DNA from: Bacteroidales bacterium
GTDB lineage: Bacteria > Bacteroidota > Bacteroidia > Bacteroidales > UBA3824
Length of the DNA stretch: 64,000 nucleotides
Reading direction: 5' to 3'
NCBI GenBank assembly: GCA_017412115.1
Contig: JAFPYR010000021.1
Coordinates: 1 to 64,000 of the forward strand
Part shown: positions 17,520 to 26,025 of the stretch, in pieces
How the letters are laid out: each line of letters opens with the position of its first letter
Numbering within the stretch: position 1 is the stretch's first letter
Notes under the pieces: model-generated
What the model was told of the DNA's origin: nothing
Databases searched by the model: none
What the model saw: only the letters and a program-made list of their open reading frames with translations
Translations under genes and position numbers: made by a program

Positions 17520-17650
17520 TGCGTAATGATTTTTGGTGTAAAGGTATACTTTTTTTCTTTTTTTACAAAACTTTTTTTTGTGTTTTAGTTTTTTTAAATT
17601 TTAACTAAACAAAAAAATGCAAGTTATGTTTTTTTTTGTGCGAAAATGTA

Positions 17651-17658
17651 TATCTTTG
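17651..17658 (+). promoter_or_regulatory. -7 box for rprX
   Basis: TATCTTTG followed by CAC is a strong -7 element. It lies 22 bases before the ATG at 17681 and downstream of an earlier in-frame start at 17636, so the later ATG is the true start. No clear -33 box is visible. Confidence 0.65.
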
Positions 17659-17680
17659 CACAAAGATTTTTTTATATTCG

Positions 17681-19219
17681 ATGAATAAAAAATTAATTTG
17701 GATACTTGCAGCGGTAATGTTCGGTACTATGTGCTGGTTGATAGGCATTCAGTCGAGTTGGTTTAAGTCGGCTTATATGCTCAGGCAGGAGCATTTTTCC
17801 GAACAAGTGATGCATTCCTTGAGTGCCGTGGTCAGTGAATTGGAAAAACAAGAGGTTGTTCTTCAGCTCTCTAACGAGGTGATTGCGGTAAGTTTTGATT
17901 CTGTTCCTTCGTTTTCGGACGATGTGGAGTTGGACAGAAATTCTCACGTGCTTGTGGATTCGCTTTTGAAGGATTCTACAAAAAAGGAAACTATAGTTGC
18001 AGTTCCGAAAGATTCGCTTTTTTATGCCGTAACCGATTCTACGGACAGAACTTTTTATTTTGATGCTCAGTGTATGAATCTGCATGAGTTTCAGGATAAA
18101 ATTCGTCAGAGGGTTCACCGCAACAAAACGATTTTCGTAGAAAACCTTGTTAATAATCTTATTAGGAAAAAAGTTGATATTGAGAAAAGAGTAAGTCCTG
18201 ACCATATCAAAGAGATTTTGACGGAACAATTAAGAAACAACGGTATCAACATACCTTTTAAGTTTCAATTGTTGAGGGACGACAAAACGCCTTTTTATTC
18301 CTCTTGTCCGCTTTGTAATGAGGACAATGAGCTCAATGTTTATGAAATTGCATTGTTTCCTAACGATATAATTTCTCCTAAATGTTATCTTTCGGTGCGT
18401 TTTCCGGAAGAGACTATGGTTTCGATGCTTTCGATGCAAAGACAAGTTGCCGTAGGCGGAGTATTGACACTTATAATTATAAGTATTTTCGTTTTTACGC
18501 TTGTGATTATATTCCGTCAGAAAAAACTTTCGGAAATGAAAACCGATTTTGTCAATAATATGACTCATGAGTTGAAAACGCCTATTGCATCAATATCTTT
18601 GGCAAGTCAGATGTTGAAAGATACTGCGATTATGCAAAATCCGAAAAGTTTCTCACAGATTTCTTCCGTTATCGAGCAAGAGAGCAAACGTCTCGGATTT
18701 CAGGTTGAAAGGGTTTTGCAGATGGCAACAATCGAAAAAGGCAGAGCCGTGATGAAAATCAAAGAGATTTATGTAAACGAGTTGATAAAAAAAGTCATTA
18801 ATTCGTTTGCTTTGAAAGTCAAGGACAGAGGCGGTGAGGTGATTTTTTCGGCAGCTGCCAAAGACGATATGATTGACGGTGACGAAGTTCATATTACGAA
18901 TCTTATTTCAAACCTTTTGGACAATGCCTTAAAATATTCAAAGGATGAGCCTAAAATCAGAATTACGACTTGTAATTTGAGAAAAGGCGTTGAAATAACT
19001 GTTTCTGACAACGGTATCGGTATCAGTCATGACGATCAAAAACGTATTTTTGAACAGTTTTTCAGAGTTCATACCGGCAATGTTCACGATGTGAAAGGTT
19101 TTGGTATAGGCTTGAGTTATGTTAAAAAAATCGTGGAAGAACACCGCGGAACTATAAAATTGAAATCGGAACCCGGCAAAGGAACAACTTTTTTTGTTTT
19201 CTTGCCGTTCACCCAATAA
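17681..19219 (+). CDS. rprX: sensor histidine kinase, RprX-like
   Basis: A 512-aa membrane sensor kinase. TM1 is near residues 5-25, followed by a periplasmic domain of about 230 residues. TM2 (VAVGGVLTLIIISIFVFTLVII) is near residues 257-280. Then come HisKA with phospho-acceptor His296 in MTHELKTPIAS, and HATPase_c with N box (NLISNLLDNALKYS), G1 (VSDNGIGIS) and G2 (GFGIGLSYV). The likely partner RprY gene starts 26 bp downstream. In Bacteroides, RprXY is an envelope/stress-related two-component pair. Start set by the promoter at 17651. Some T9SS kinases such as PorY share this layout, so a link to the nearby PorX cannot be excluded. Confidence 0.88.
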   Translation: MNKKLIWILAAVMFGTMCWLIGIQSSWFKSAYMLRQEHFSEQVMHSLSAVVSELEKQEVVLQLSNEVIAVSFDSVPSFSDDVELDRNSHVLVDSLLKDSTKKETIVAVPKDSLFYAVTDSTDRTFYFDAQCMNLHEFQDKIRQRVHRNKTIFVENLVNNLIRKKVDIEKRVSPDHIKEILTEQLRNNGINIPFKFQLLRDDKTPFYSSCPLCNEDNELNVYEIALFPNDIISPKCYLSVRFPEETMVSMLSMQRQVAVGGVLTLIIISIFVFTLVIIFRQKKLSEMKTDFVNNMTHELKTPIASISLASQMLKDTAIMQNPKSFSQISSVIEQESKRLGFQVERVLQMATIEKGRAVMKIKEIYVNELIKKVINSFALKVKDRGGEVIFSAAAKDDMIDGDEVHITNLISNLLDNALKYSKDEPKIRITTCNLRKGVEITVSDNGIGISHDDQKRIFEQFFRVHTGNVHDVKGFGIGLSYVKKIVEEHRGTIKLKSEPGKGTTFFVFLPFTQ

Positions 19220-19245
19220 ATTAACATTAGTAAAAAATTAAAGAT

Positions 19246-19947
19246 ATGGAAAGAAAAGTATCAGTATTGTTAGCCGAAGACGACGTAAATTTAGGCTCTT
19301 TGCTCAAACAGTATCTCGAGGCTAAAAATTACGCTACAGATTTGTTTCAGGACGGTGAAAAAGCTCTTGAGGGTTTTCATCATAGTATTTACGATATATG
19401 TATTTTGGATATTATGATGCCCAAAAAGGACGGTTTTCAGGTTGCAACGGAAATCAGAGAAATTAATACGGATATTCCGATTATTTTCTTAACGGCTAAA
19501 AACCTAAAGGAAGATGTCCTCAACGGTTTTAAAATCGGTGCTGATGATTACATTACCAAACCGTTTAATATGGAAGAATTGTTGTTGAGAATTGAAGCGG
19601 TTTTAAGACGTTCAGGAATTACCGACAGCGAGGTTGTTTCTACTTACAAAATCGGAAAATACGTTTATGATTCCAACAAACAGACACTTCAGTTTGAGGA
19701 CAAAGACCCTGTAAAACTTACCACGAAAGAATCCGAATTGTTGAGACTTTTGTGTATGAACATCAACAAGGTTTTGGAGAGAAATTTTGCTCTCAATCAG
19801 GTTTGGGAAGATGATAATTATTTCAACGCCCGCAGTATGGACGTGTACATCACGAAACTTAGAAAACTTCTTAAAGACGATCCGCATTTGGAAATCCTCA
19901 ATATTCACGGCAAGGGTTACAAACTGATTGTCTCTGAGGAAAACTAA
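19246..19947 (+). CDS. rprY: OmpR-family response regulator, RprY-like
   Basis: A 233-aa response regulator. The receiver domain has the acidic pocket (AEDDVN), phosphoacceptor Asp55 (ICILDIMMPKKDG), the switch Thr (FLTAKNLKED) and Lys (DYITKPFNMEE). The C-terminal winged-helix DNA-binding domain (LTTKESELLRLLC ... RSMDVYITKLRKLLK ... IHGKGYKLIV) is OmpR/PhoB type. The match to RprY is recognised by eye and supported by the upstream RprX-like kinase gene, 26 bp away. The porW gene begins only 5 bp after its stop codon, so rprX-rprY-porW are likely one operon. Confidence 0.88.
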   Translation: MERKVSVLLAEDDVNLGSLLKQYLEAKNYATDLFQDGEKALEGFHHSIYDICILDIMMPKKDGFQVATEIREINTDIPIIFLTAKNLKEDVLNGFKIGADDYITKPFNMEELLLRIEAVLRRSGITDSEVVSTYKIGKYVYDSNKQTLQFEDKDPVKLTTKESELLRLLCMNINKVLERNFALNQVWEDDNYFNARSMDVYITKLRKLLKDDPHLEILNIHGKGYKLIVSEEN

Positions 19948-19952
19948 AAAAA

Positions 19953-22559
19953 ATGCACGGCAGAGCCTATAGTATAGCAATATTCTTAACGTATTGTGCC
20001 GCAATGTTTTTTCAGGCGTGCAGCAACAGCAAAAATACCGTTGCTACACGTTCGTTTCATAACGTTACGGCACGGTACAATGTCGTTTTTGAGGCCAGAG
20101 AGTCGTATCGTAAGGGTATTGAAAATATCGAAAAAAATTATAATGCTAACTATACGGAGATGCTGCCCGTTTACAAAATCGACGACGAGCAGTCTTTTGA
20201 ATTAGCCACTTCCTTTATGGACGCTTGCGTGGAGGAGTGCGGAAAGAATATTTTAAAACATTCCATAGTTTCAAAACCGAAAAAAAAATATTCCCGTTAC
20301 GGAATGTCCGGCTCTGATGAGGCTTTTTATAATAAGCCCGAATATTGTAAATGGATAGACGATACGTATTTGCTTATGGGAAAGGCAAATTATGTTACAA
20401 GAGATTATGACAGAGCCGAATCGGCGTTTCAGCTTGGCGTTTCAAGGTTTAAACTTGAACCTACGAAATTTGAAGCGCAACTTTGGCTTGCTAAAACTTT
20501 TTGGGCAGAAAAAAATTATACCGAGGCCCTCGAACTTTTGGAAAAACTTACCAAAGACAAACGTCATCCTAAAAAACTTGACGTGGATATTCATAAAGTT
20601 TATGCCCAAATTTATATCAGTACCAGCCGCTATCAGGCGGCAATAGATGAGCTTAACGAGGCTTTAACACTTATCAAAAAACGCAAAAAAAATTCCCGCG
20701 CGTGGCTGCTTTATATTTTAGGGGATTTGAACCGACTTGTGGGGAATTATCCCGAATCCAAAAAATGTTACGAGCAGATTATAAAATTGAATCCCGATTA
20801 TCCGATGGTTTTCAATTCTAAAATTAATCTTGCAACCGTTTTTACTCCCGGCAGCAATACCGAATACATACGTCAGCAGTTGGAAAAACTTTTGAAAGAC
20901 GAGCGCAATAAGGATTATTCCGATAGAATTTACTACGGTCTTGCAGAAATCGACCGTAAGAACAATGACTTGAACTCAGCCTTGTTAAATTACAGAAAAT
21001 CAGCGCGATATTCTTTTAATGATGATATTCAAAAAGCCAAATCTTATTTAGCTGCGGCTGATATTTATTTTTTGAAAGGTGAATATTTGAGAGCGGGAGA
21101 ATTTTATGATTCTACAATGCAGTATTTGCCGAAATCGTATTCTGCTTATAATGAAATTTCTTTGAAAGCGCAGAATCTTTCACTTTTGGTAAAATATATC
21201 CGTCAAGCGGAGCGTCAGGACAGTCTTATCAGAGTTGCTAAAATGCCTCCTAATGAAAGGAAAAAAGTTATCGCTAAAATTATTGATGATGTTATCAATC
21301 AAGAAGAAGCGGAGAGAATAGCGAAAACTAATCCTTATTATCAGTCTTCGAGTGATAATAATTTCGGCGTGGAATATACCGGTCAGGACGGAAATCCTAA
21401 TTTTCAGGGAAAATGGTATTTGTATAATGTTACCGCCCTTAATTATGGTCGTCAGGAGTTTTTGAAAAAATGGGGCACCAGAAAACTTGAGGATAATTGG
21501 CGCAGAAAAAATAAATCCGTTACTACCGATGTTGAGACTCTTGAGGAGGAATCTAAGACAGAAAATCAAGATACTCCGGACAACAAAAATCCAGAATATT
21601 ATATGAAGGATTTGCCTTTGACTGACTCTGCAATGAAGGTCTGTCTTAACAAAGAGGCTGATGCTTGGTTTAGCGTTTCGGATGTTTATGCTGACAAAAT
21701 CGGCGATATTGATAAGGCGATAGAAACTCTTTTGAATCTTAACGAAAAATATCCGAACCATTATTTGAAAGCCCAAGCATATTACCGCCTTTATAAATTA
21801 TACGGGCAAAAAGGCGAATTTCAGTTGGCTCAACACGTTAAAGCGATGTTGGACTCGGAATTTCCGCAGTCGGGATATTCTAAAATTTTGAACGATCCTA
21901 ATTACGAAAAAAATCTCGCTTTACGAAAGCAACGTGCTGAGGATTTGTACAATAGAGCCGTTGAGGAATTTTATGCTGAAAATTTTGAAAATGCCGCAGA
22001 GATATGCGAAGAGGGACAGAAGGAATATTCAGATTTGCAAATCGCAGAAAATTTTATTTATATTCAGGCCAGATGTTTTGGACGTATTCAGAAAACGGAT
22101 TTAATGAAGCAAAAATTGGAATATCTTTTGGAGAAATATCCTTCAACGGGTCTTAAAGAGTATGCTCAAAATAAACTAAAAGCTCTTGAAGGCGGAGAAT
22201 TTGAAACTTCAAAGTTTTCTTTGGACACGGATAAAAAACATTTGTTTTTTCTTGCCGTGAAAAAGAATAATCAGAAATTGAGCGAGATGAATTTCAAAGT
22301 TTTAAATTTTTGTGCTACAAATGGTTATTCGCAACTTGAGGTTGAGACAAAGGATTTTTCTTCCTTCAAAATGTTTTACGTTTTAGATTTTGAAGACAAA
22401 GCCTCAGCAGAGGTTTTCCTTGAAAAATTCAAAAAAGAAAATTCTCAAGAGCTTTTGCCCGAAGATGATTTCAGAATTGTAACCGTTAGTTCTGAAAATT
22501 TTGATTTGATAATCGAAGATGCTGATATTGAAGCATATTATAATTTTTATTTGAAGTGA
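19953..22559 (+). CDS. porW: PorW/SprE-type T9SS lipoprotein with TPR repeats
   Basis: An 868-aa outer-membrane lipoprotein (signal ending FFQAC, Cys23). The N-terminal NTVATRSFHNVTARYN is followed by many tetratricopeptide-like helical pairs (for example ESAFQLGVSRF, AALLNYRKSARY-like and AIETLLNLNEKYPNHY). The middle segment FQGKWYLYNVTALNYGRQEF with KWGTRKLEDNWRR is characteristic of SprE (Flavobacterium gliding/T9SS) and PorW (Porphyromonas). PorW/SprE is required for type IX secretion and interacts with the PorK/PorN ring complex. Length is close to SprE. It is 5 bp downstream of rprY, an arrangement that could place a T9SS component under the same transcript as its regulator. Confidence 0.85.
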   Translation: MHGRAYSIAIFLTYCAAMFFQACSNSKNTVATRSFHNVTARYNVVFEARESYRKGIENIEKNYNANYTEMLPVYKIDDEQSFELATSFMDACVEECGKNILKHSIVSKPKKKYSRYGMSGSDEAFYNKPEYCKWIDDTYLLMGKANYVTRDYDRAESAFQLGVSRFKLEPTKFEAQLWLAKTFWAEKNYTEALELLEKLTKDKRHPKKLDVDIHKVYAQIYISTSRYQAAIDELNEALTLIKKRKKNSRAWLLYILGDLNRLVGNYPESKKCYEQIIKLNPDYPMVFNSKINLATVFTPGSNTEYIRQQLEKLLKDERNKDYSDRIYYGLAEIDRKNNDLNSALLNYRKSARYSFNDDIQKAKSYLAAADIYFLKGEYLRAGEFYDSTMQYLPKSYSAYNEISLKAQNLSLLVKYIRQAERQDSLIRVAKMPPNERKKVIAKIIDDVINQEEAERIAKTNPYYQSSSDNNFGVEYTGQDGNPNFQGKWYLYNVTALNYGRQEFLKKWGTRKLEDNWRRKNKSVTTDVETLEEESKTENQDTPDNKNPEYYMKDLPLTDSAMKVCLNKEADAWFSVSDVYADKIGDIDKAIETLLNLNEKYPNHYLKAQAYYRLYKLYGQKGEFQLAQHVKAMLDSEFPQSGYSKILNDPNYEKNLALRKQRAEDLYNRAVEEFYAENFENAAEICEEGQKEYSDLQIAENFIYIQARCFGRIQKTDLMKQKLEYLLEKYPSTGLKEYAQNKLKALEGGEFETSKFSLDTDKKHLFFLAVKKNNQKLSEMNFKVLNFCATNGYSQLEVETKDFSSFKMFYVLDFEDKASAEVFLEKFKKENSQELLPEDDFRIVTVSSENFDLIIEDADIEAYYNFYLK

Positions 22560-22587
22560 TGGTTTAATATAAAATACGTTACCGGAT

Positions 22588-23577
22588 ATGAGAGTGTTTT
22601 TATATTTATGTTTGATGTTTAGTTCGTATCTTTTTTCTTGTGCTAATGCGGATATGCACTCTGAAATCGGCTCAAAAGATACTACAAAAATTAAACCCGC
22701 AGAAGATGCTAACCATAAAAAAGGTTGTATTGTTACTGCCAAAAAGCATCAGACGTGTAATTTTTATGCTTTTGACATTAATACGAACATTTATATCGGA
22801 AATTCTATTGAGGATTTGGATATTATTGACGATATAACGGGTGTGGAAACTGCGCTTTCGCCTGACGGAAAAATTGTGGCATACGCCTCCAAAAACGTTA
22901 AACCGGGTAGTGTTTATCTTTATGACATTAAAAACAAGTGCAACAGGCATTTGGATTTTCCGATTGACGATGAAATTTCAAAACCGTATTTTGCCCCTCA
23001 TGGAGATTTTCTGGCTGTTGCGGCATTGAGTCCCGATACACGGCTTCCTAAAATTTTGCTTTATGATTTGAGAAAAGATACGTTTAAAATAGTGGGACGG
23101 GAGAATACGGGCGGTTTCAATCCTACTTTTTCGCCTGATGGGAAAAAAATCGTTTTTCATGATATGGAGAAGGTTTATATTTACGATTATAACGGAAATA
23201 CCTGTGTAAAACTTTCAAAGACAATACCATGCGGAGAATTTTGCCCTCAGGACAAAATGGGAATTTCCTCCGTTTGTAAGTTTCAACTCTCCAACGATGA
23301 AAAATTTATGTATTATACATACGATTATTGGGATTCTGATACGGTAAGAAGTCTTGCATTTGCTTGTTACGATATTTCTTCGGGTAAAATAGAGTATTTG
23401 AGTAAGAGGGGAAAATCGTGTTGTGATTTTCATGCCTCTGACGACGGTAATGTTTATTTTTTGTTGCAGGATTCCTTGAATTGCTTTTTGTATTTAACAG
23501 AAAACGGTTCAAAGAAGTCTTCAAAGGTTTTCGGTAAAAATTTTGAAACGCCATGTTCGTTTTCTATTTCTTATTAA
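22588..23577 (+). CDS. PD40 beta-propeller lipoprotein
   Basis: A 329-aa predicted lipoprotein (lipobox LFSC, Cys18). Repeated blades of the TolB-like/WD40-like PD40 type are visible: TALSPDGKIVAYASKN, YFAPHGDFLAVAALSPD, FNPTFSPDGKKIVFHD and LSNDEKFMYYTYD. Such propellers bind partner proteins at the envelope. It sits 28 bp behind porW, so it may be co-transcribed, and many T9SS-associated proteins (PorE, PorP loci) also use PD40 propellers, although no specific family member is identified here. Confidence 0.7.
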   Translation: MRVFLYLCLMFSSYLFSCANADMHSEIGSKDTTKIKPAEDANHKKGCIVTAKKHQTCNFYAFDINTNIYIGNSIEDLDIIDDITGVETALSPDGKIVAYASKNVKPGSVYLYDIKNKCNRHLDFPIDDEISKPYFAPHGDFLAVAALSPDTRLPKILLYDLRKDTFKIVGRENTGGFNPTFSPDGKKIVFHDMEKVYIYDYNGNTCVKLSKTIPCGEFCPQDKMGISSVCKFQLSNDEKFMYYTYDYWDSDTVRSLAFACYDISSGKIEYLSKRGKSCCDFHASDDGNVYFLLQDSLNCFLYLTENGSKKSSKVFGKNFETPCSFSISY

Positions 23578-23681
23578 AAAACTTTGAAAAAAAATTTCGT
23601 ACTTATAAAAAATATATCTATCTTTACCAATGAAATCATACGAACAAGTTAAATTTATAAATAATTAATTAATAGTACATT

Positions 23682-24185
23682 ATGTTAAGAATAAAGTATT
23701 TAGCCTTAATATTTTCGGCTTTTGTCCTTGTAGCATTTGCTTCATGTAAGGGCAACAAAGGCGGTGATAATGCCGCAGAAAGTAGCGATACACTTTATGT
23801 ACCTGATGACGGATACGGCGACTTTGCCAGTGTTGATAACAATGCGAATAACAACGAAAGTGCCGTAACATCTGAAGCAGAAACCAATAACGAGGTTTAT
23901 GTTGAAAACAAAGACGGCAGACTCGTTCCCGAAACTGAAGAAACTCACAACGACAAAGATAAATTCTATATCGTTGCCGGAAGTTTTACAGTTTATTCTA
24001 ACGCTAAAAAACAAAACGACAAACTTCAGAAATTAGGTTACACCGAGTCTAAAATTCTTGAACCTTACGGACAATATAACCGTGTTACTATCAAAGAGTT
24101 TTCTACAAGGGAAGAGGCCAGAGCTGCACTTTCTCAGTTGAGAGGCAGTATCAAAGATCAAACACTTTGGCTTTTGAAACGATAG
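23682..24185 (+). CDS. SPOR-domain lipoprotein
   Basis: A 167-aa predicted lipoprotein (lipobox AFASC, Cys22) with an Asn/Glu/Asp-rich linker (about residues 25-85) and a C-terminal SPOR domain (FYIVAGSFTVYSNAKKQNDKL ... GQYNRVTIKEFSTREEARAAL). SPOR domains bind denuded glycan strands of peptidoglycan at division sites or cell envelope remodelling sites. A near-consensus -7 box (TATCTTTA) lies at 23619. A terminator at 24224 follows, so it forms its own transcript. Confidence 0.85.
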   Translation: MLRIKYLALIFSAFVLVAFASCKGNKGGDNAAESSDTLYVPDDGYGDFASVDNNANNNESAVTSEAETNNEVYVENKDGRLVPETEETHNDKDKFYIVAGSFTVYSNAKKQNDKLQKLGYTESKILEPYGQYNRVTIKEFSTREEARAALSQLRGSIKDQTLWLLKR

Positions 24186-24223
24186 TTTTTTCGTTACCTT
24201 TTTTTTGAAAAAAAAATTTTGCC

Positions 24224-24270
24224 CCTGCGGTTTTTGTTGATAAGCGAAAAAACCGCAGGTTTGTTTTTGA
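24224..24270 (+). terminator. intrinsic terminator after the SPOR gene
   Basis: CCTGCGGTTTTT (24224-24235) pairs with AAAAACCGCAGG (24248-24259), followed by a T-rich run. It lies within the first codons of an in-frame extension (24219) of the next gene, so the start of that gene is placed at 24279. Confidence 0.85.
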
Positions 24271-24278
24271 AATGCGTT

Positions 24279-25712
24279 ATGGAGGATAAAAAATCGGATT
24301 ATGAATTGGTATACCGAACTTCGGCGTTGATGAAGGAGGTGGCCGACTTGAAGTTGCAAATAAAACAGCTTACCGAACAAAACGAAAAATCCCAGTCGGA
24401 AATTTATAGGTTGGAAAATATTTTAGCGTGTATTCCGCCAGATTCTTTACCTAAGGGAATTAATTTTAATATCGGAAGCAATACTTTGCGCTTTAAGATG
24501 GCGACGGTTATGTATGTGGATATAAGGGGGTTCAAGACAATTTCCTCTGAGTCGCATACTTCTGATTTTATCGACGAATTAGATCAGATTTTTATACATT
24601 TCGGTGAGATAGCCTCCAAATACAAACTTCAGATTGTTAAGACCATCGGTGATGCATATATGTGTGCCGGCGGTATTCCTCAAAAAAATATTACAAATCC
24701 CATTGATGTCGTTTTGTCGGCAATGGAGATGAAACGTTATCTTAAAGAGTTAAGAGTAATTTACGAGCAGAGCCACAGAAAGTTTTGGGAGTTGAGAATC
24801 GGTATTCATACCGGCCCCGTAATAGCAACGGCTCAGGGTAAAAAGAAAATTACATACGACATCAAGGGTGAAACCGTTAATATCGCCTCACGTATGGCCT
24901 CGGCTGCCGATGTGGAAAAAATTAACGTTTCTGTTTATACTTACGAACTCGTCAAAGATTATTTTTTGACAGAGTACAACGGTATTACGCCCGTAAAATA
25001 TCAGGGCGACTTGGAGATGTATTATATCCGCCGTTTAAAACCCGCATACTCTCAAAACCGTCAGGTAGGAGAATTTCCTAACGAAATCTTTCATATAAAA
25101 TATCTTCTTAGACAATTTACTGATTTACAAGAGCTTATCCTTGATAAATTAGAAAAAGAATTACCTAAATATCTTCATTACCACAGTTTTAAACATACGA
25201 TTGACGTTGTTAATCAAGCCGAGTTAATCGGTTACGGTGAAGGTGTTGATGATCAGGATATTCTGCTTTTGAAAACCGCTGCTCTTTTCCATGATTCGGG
25301 ACAAATCATCGGAAACGAAAACCATGAATATTACGGTACTCAAATCGCAAGGGAATATCTTCCGAAATGGGGTTATACCGAGGAGCAAATCGCTAAAATC
25401 TGTGCTCTTATTATGGCTACAAAACTTCCGCCGAATCCGCAAAATCTTTTGGAAAAAATTATGTGCGATGCCGATTTGGATTATTTGGGCAGAACGGATT
25501 TTATTCCTGTTAGCAACACTTTGTACGAGGAATTAATCGCTCAGGGCAAAAAAATTAGTATTCTTGAGTGGAACAAAAATCAGGTAAAATTCTTAACGGG
25601 ACACCAATATTTTACCGATACGGCATTAAGACTTAGAAAAGTGGGACAAGAATATCAAATCGACCGCCTTAAAAAGCTCATCAAAGAAGACGAAGAAAAA
25701 TTAAATTCATAA
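24279..25712 (+). CDS. class III adenylate cyclase fused to an HD phosphohydrolase domain
   Basis: A 477-aa cytoplasmic protein. Residues 1-50 form a coiled coil (LKLQIKQLTEQNEKS). The cyclase domain spans about 72-255: metal-binding Asp81 (MYVDIRGF) and Asp125, with Lys121 in VKTIGDAYM and Asp194 in YDIKGETVNIASRM giving the Lys/Asp pair that selects ATP in adenylate cyclases, and Asn201 and Arg205 in transition-state positions. From about 285 an HD domain follows (H302, H306, H338-D339, a later CDADLDYLG Asp). A cyclase and an HD hydrolase on one chain could make and degrade a nucleotide, or the HD could regulate; neither is shown. It is 313 bp from a membrane sensor gene that lacks an output domain. 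Confidence 0.8.
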   Translation: MEDKKSDYELVYRTSALMKEVADLKLQIKQLTEQNEKSQSEIYRLENILACIPPDSLPKGINFNIGSNTLRFKMATVMYVDIRGFKTISSESHTSDFIDELDQIFIHFGEIASKYKLQIVKTIGDAYMCAGGIPQKNITNPIDVVLSAMEMKRYLKELRVIYEQSHRKFWELRIGIHTGPVIATAQGKKKITYDIKGETVNIASRMASAADVEKINVSVYTYELVKDYFLTEYNGITPVKYQGDLEMYYIRRLKPAYSQNRQVGEFPNEIFHIKYLLRQFTDLQELILDKLEKELPKYLHYHSFKHTIDVVNQAELIGYGEGVDDQDILLLKTAALFHDSGQIIGNENHEYYGTQIAREYLPKWGYTEEQIAKICALIMATKLPPNPQNLLEKIMCDADLDYLGRTDFIPVSNTLYEELIAQGKKISILEWNKNQVKFLTGHQYFTDTALRLRKVGQEYQIDRLKKLIKEDEEKLNS

Positions 25713-25906
25713 AAAAAGGCGGGACAGTTTCACAACTATTCCGCCATCAAAAAATAAACAACTAAAAAAAGAAGTATTTTATAACATGAAACACACTTAC
25801 GTATACGATTTTTGTTTCAAAAGGTTTCGTTTGTTTTGTTAAAATCTGTTAAAAATGAAATTTTTACAAAAAAATCCTTCTTAATCCCTTAGAAAAAAAA
25901 TCTTTT
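25713..25906. other. AT-rich intergenic stretch
   Basis: About 190 bp between the cyclase-HD gene and the promoter of the sensor gene. GGCGG at 25719-25723 and CCGCC at 25740-25744 could form a weak hairpin just after the cyclase stop. A 18-codon ORF is too short to support. Nothing else is recognised. Confidence 0.4.
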
Positions 25907-25936
25907 TTTGTTTTTCAGAAAAAAATACTACTTTTG
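25907..25936 (+). promoter_or_regulatory. Bacteroidetes-type promoter for the sensor gene
   Basis: TTTG at 25907-25910 and TACTTTTG at 25929-25936 with an 18-bp spacer match the -33/-7 consensus. It is about 90 bases before the ATG at 26026 and argues against the GTG at 25951, which would be almost leaderless. Confidence 0.7.
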
Positions 25937-26025
25937 AAAGTTGAAAAATCGTGCAAAAAAAATTGTCCGATATTCAATTATGGTGCAAAAATTGTTTGAA
26001 TTTTTCTTTAACAAAGGAAAAGCAT

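Noticed and set aside
17693..18229. 178-aa minus-strand ORF within rprX
   Set aside because: Antisense shadow of the conserved RprX periplasmic region; no start context or protein-like motif.
21180..21776. 198-aa minus-strand ORF within porW
   Set aside because: Composition (Ile/Phe/Arg-rich) is what antisense of an AT-rich gene gives; no domain.
24219..24278. In-frame extension of the cyclase-HD gene
   Set aside because: It runs through the strong terminator hairpin of the SPOR gene (24224-24270).
25951..26025. GTG start for the Cache-HAMP-GAF-PAS sensor at 25951
   Set aside because: It would lie about eight bases from the predicted transcription start and adds 25 residues unlike a membrane-protein N-terminus; the ATG at 26026 has an AAAGGA-like sequence upstream.
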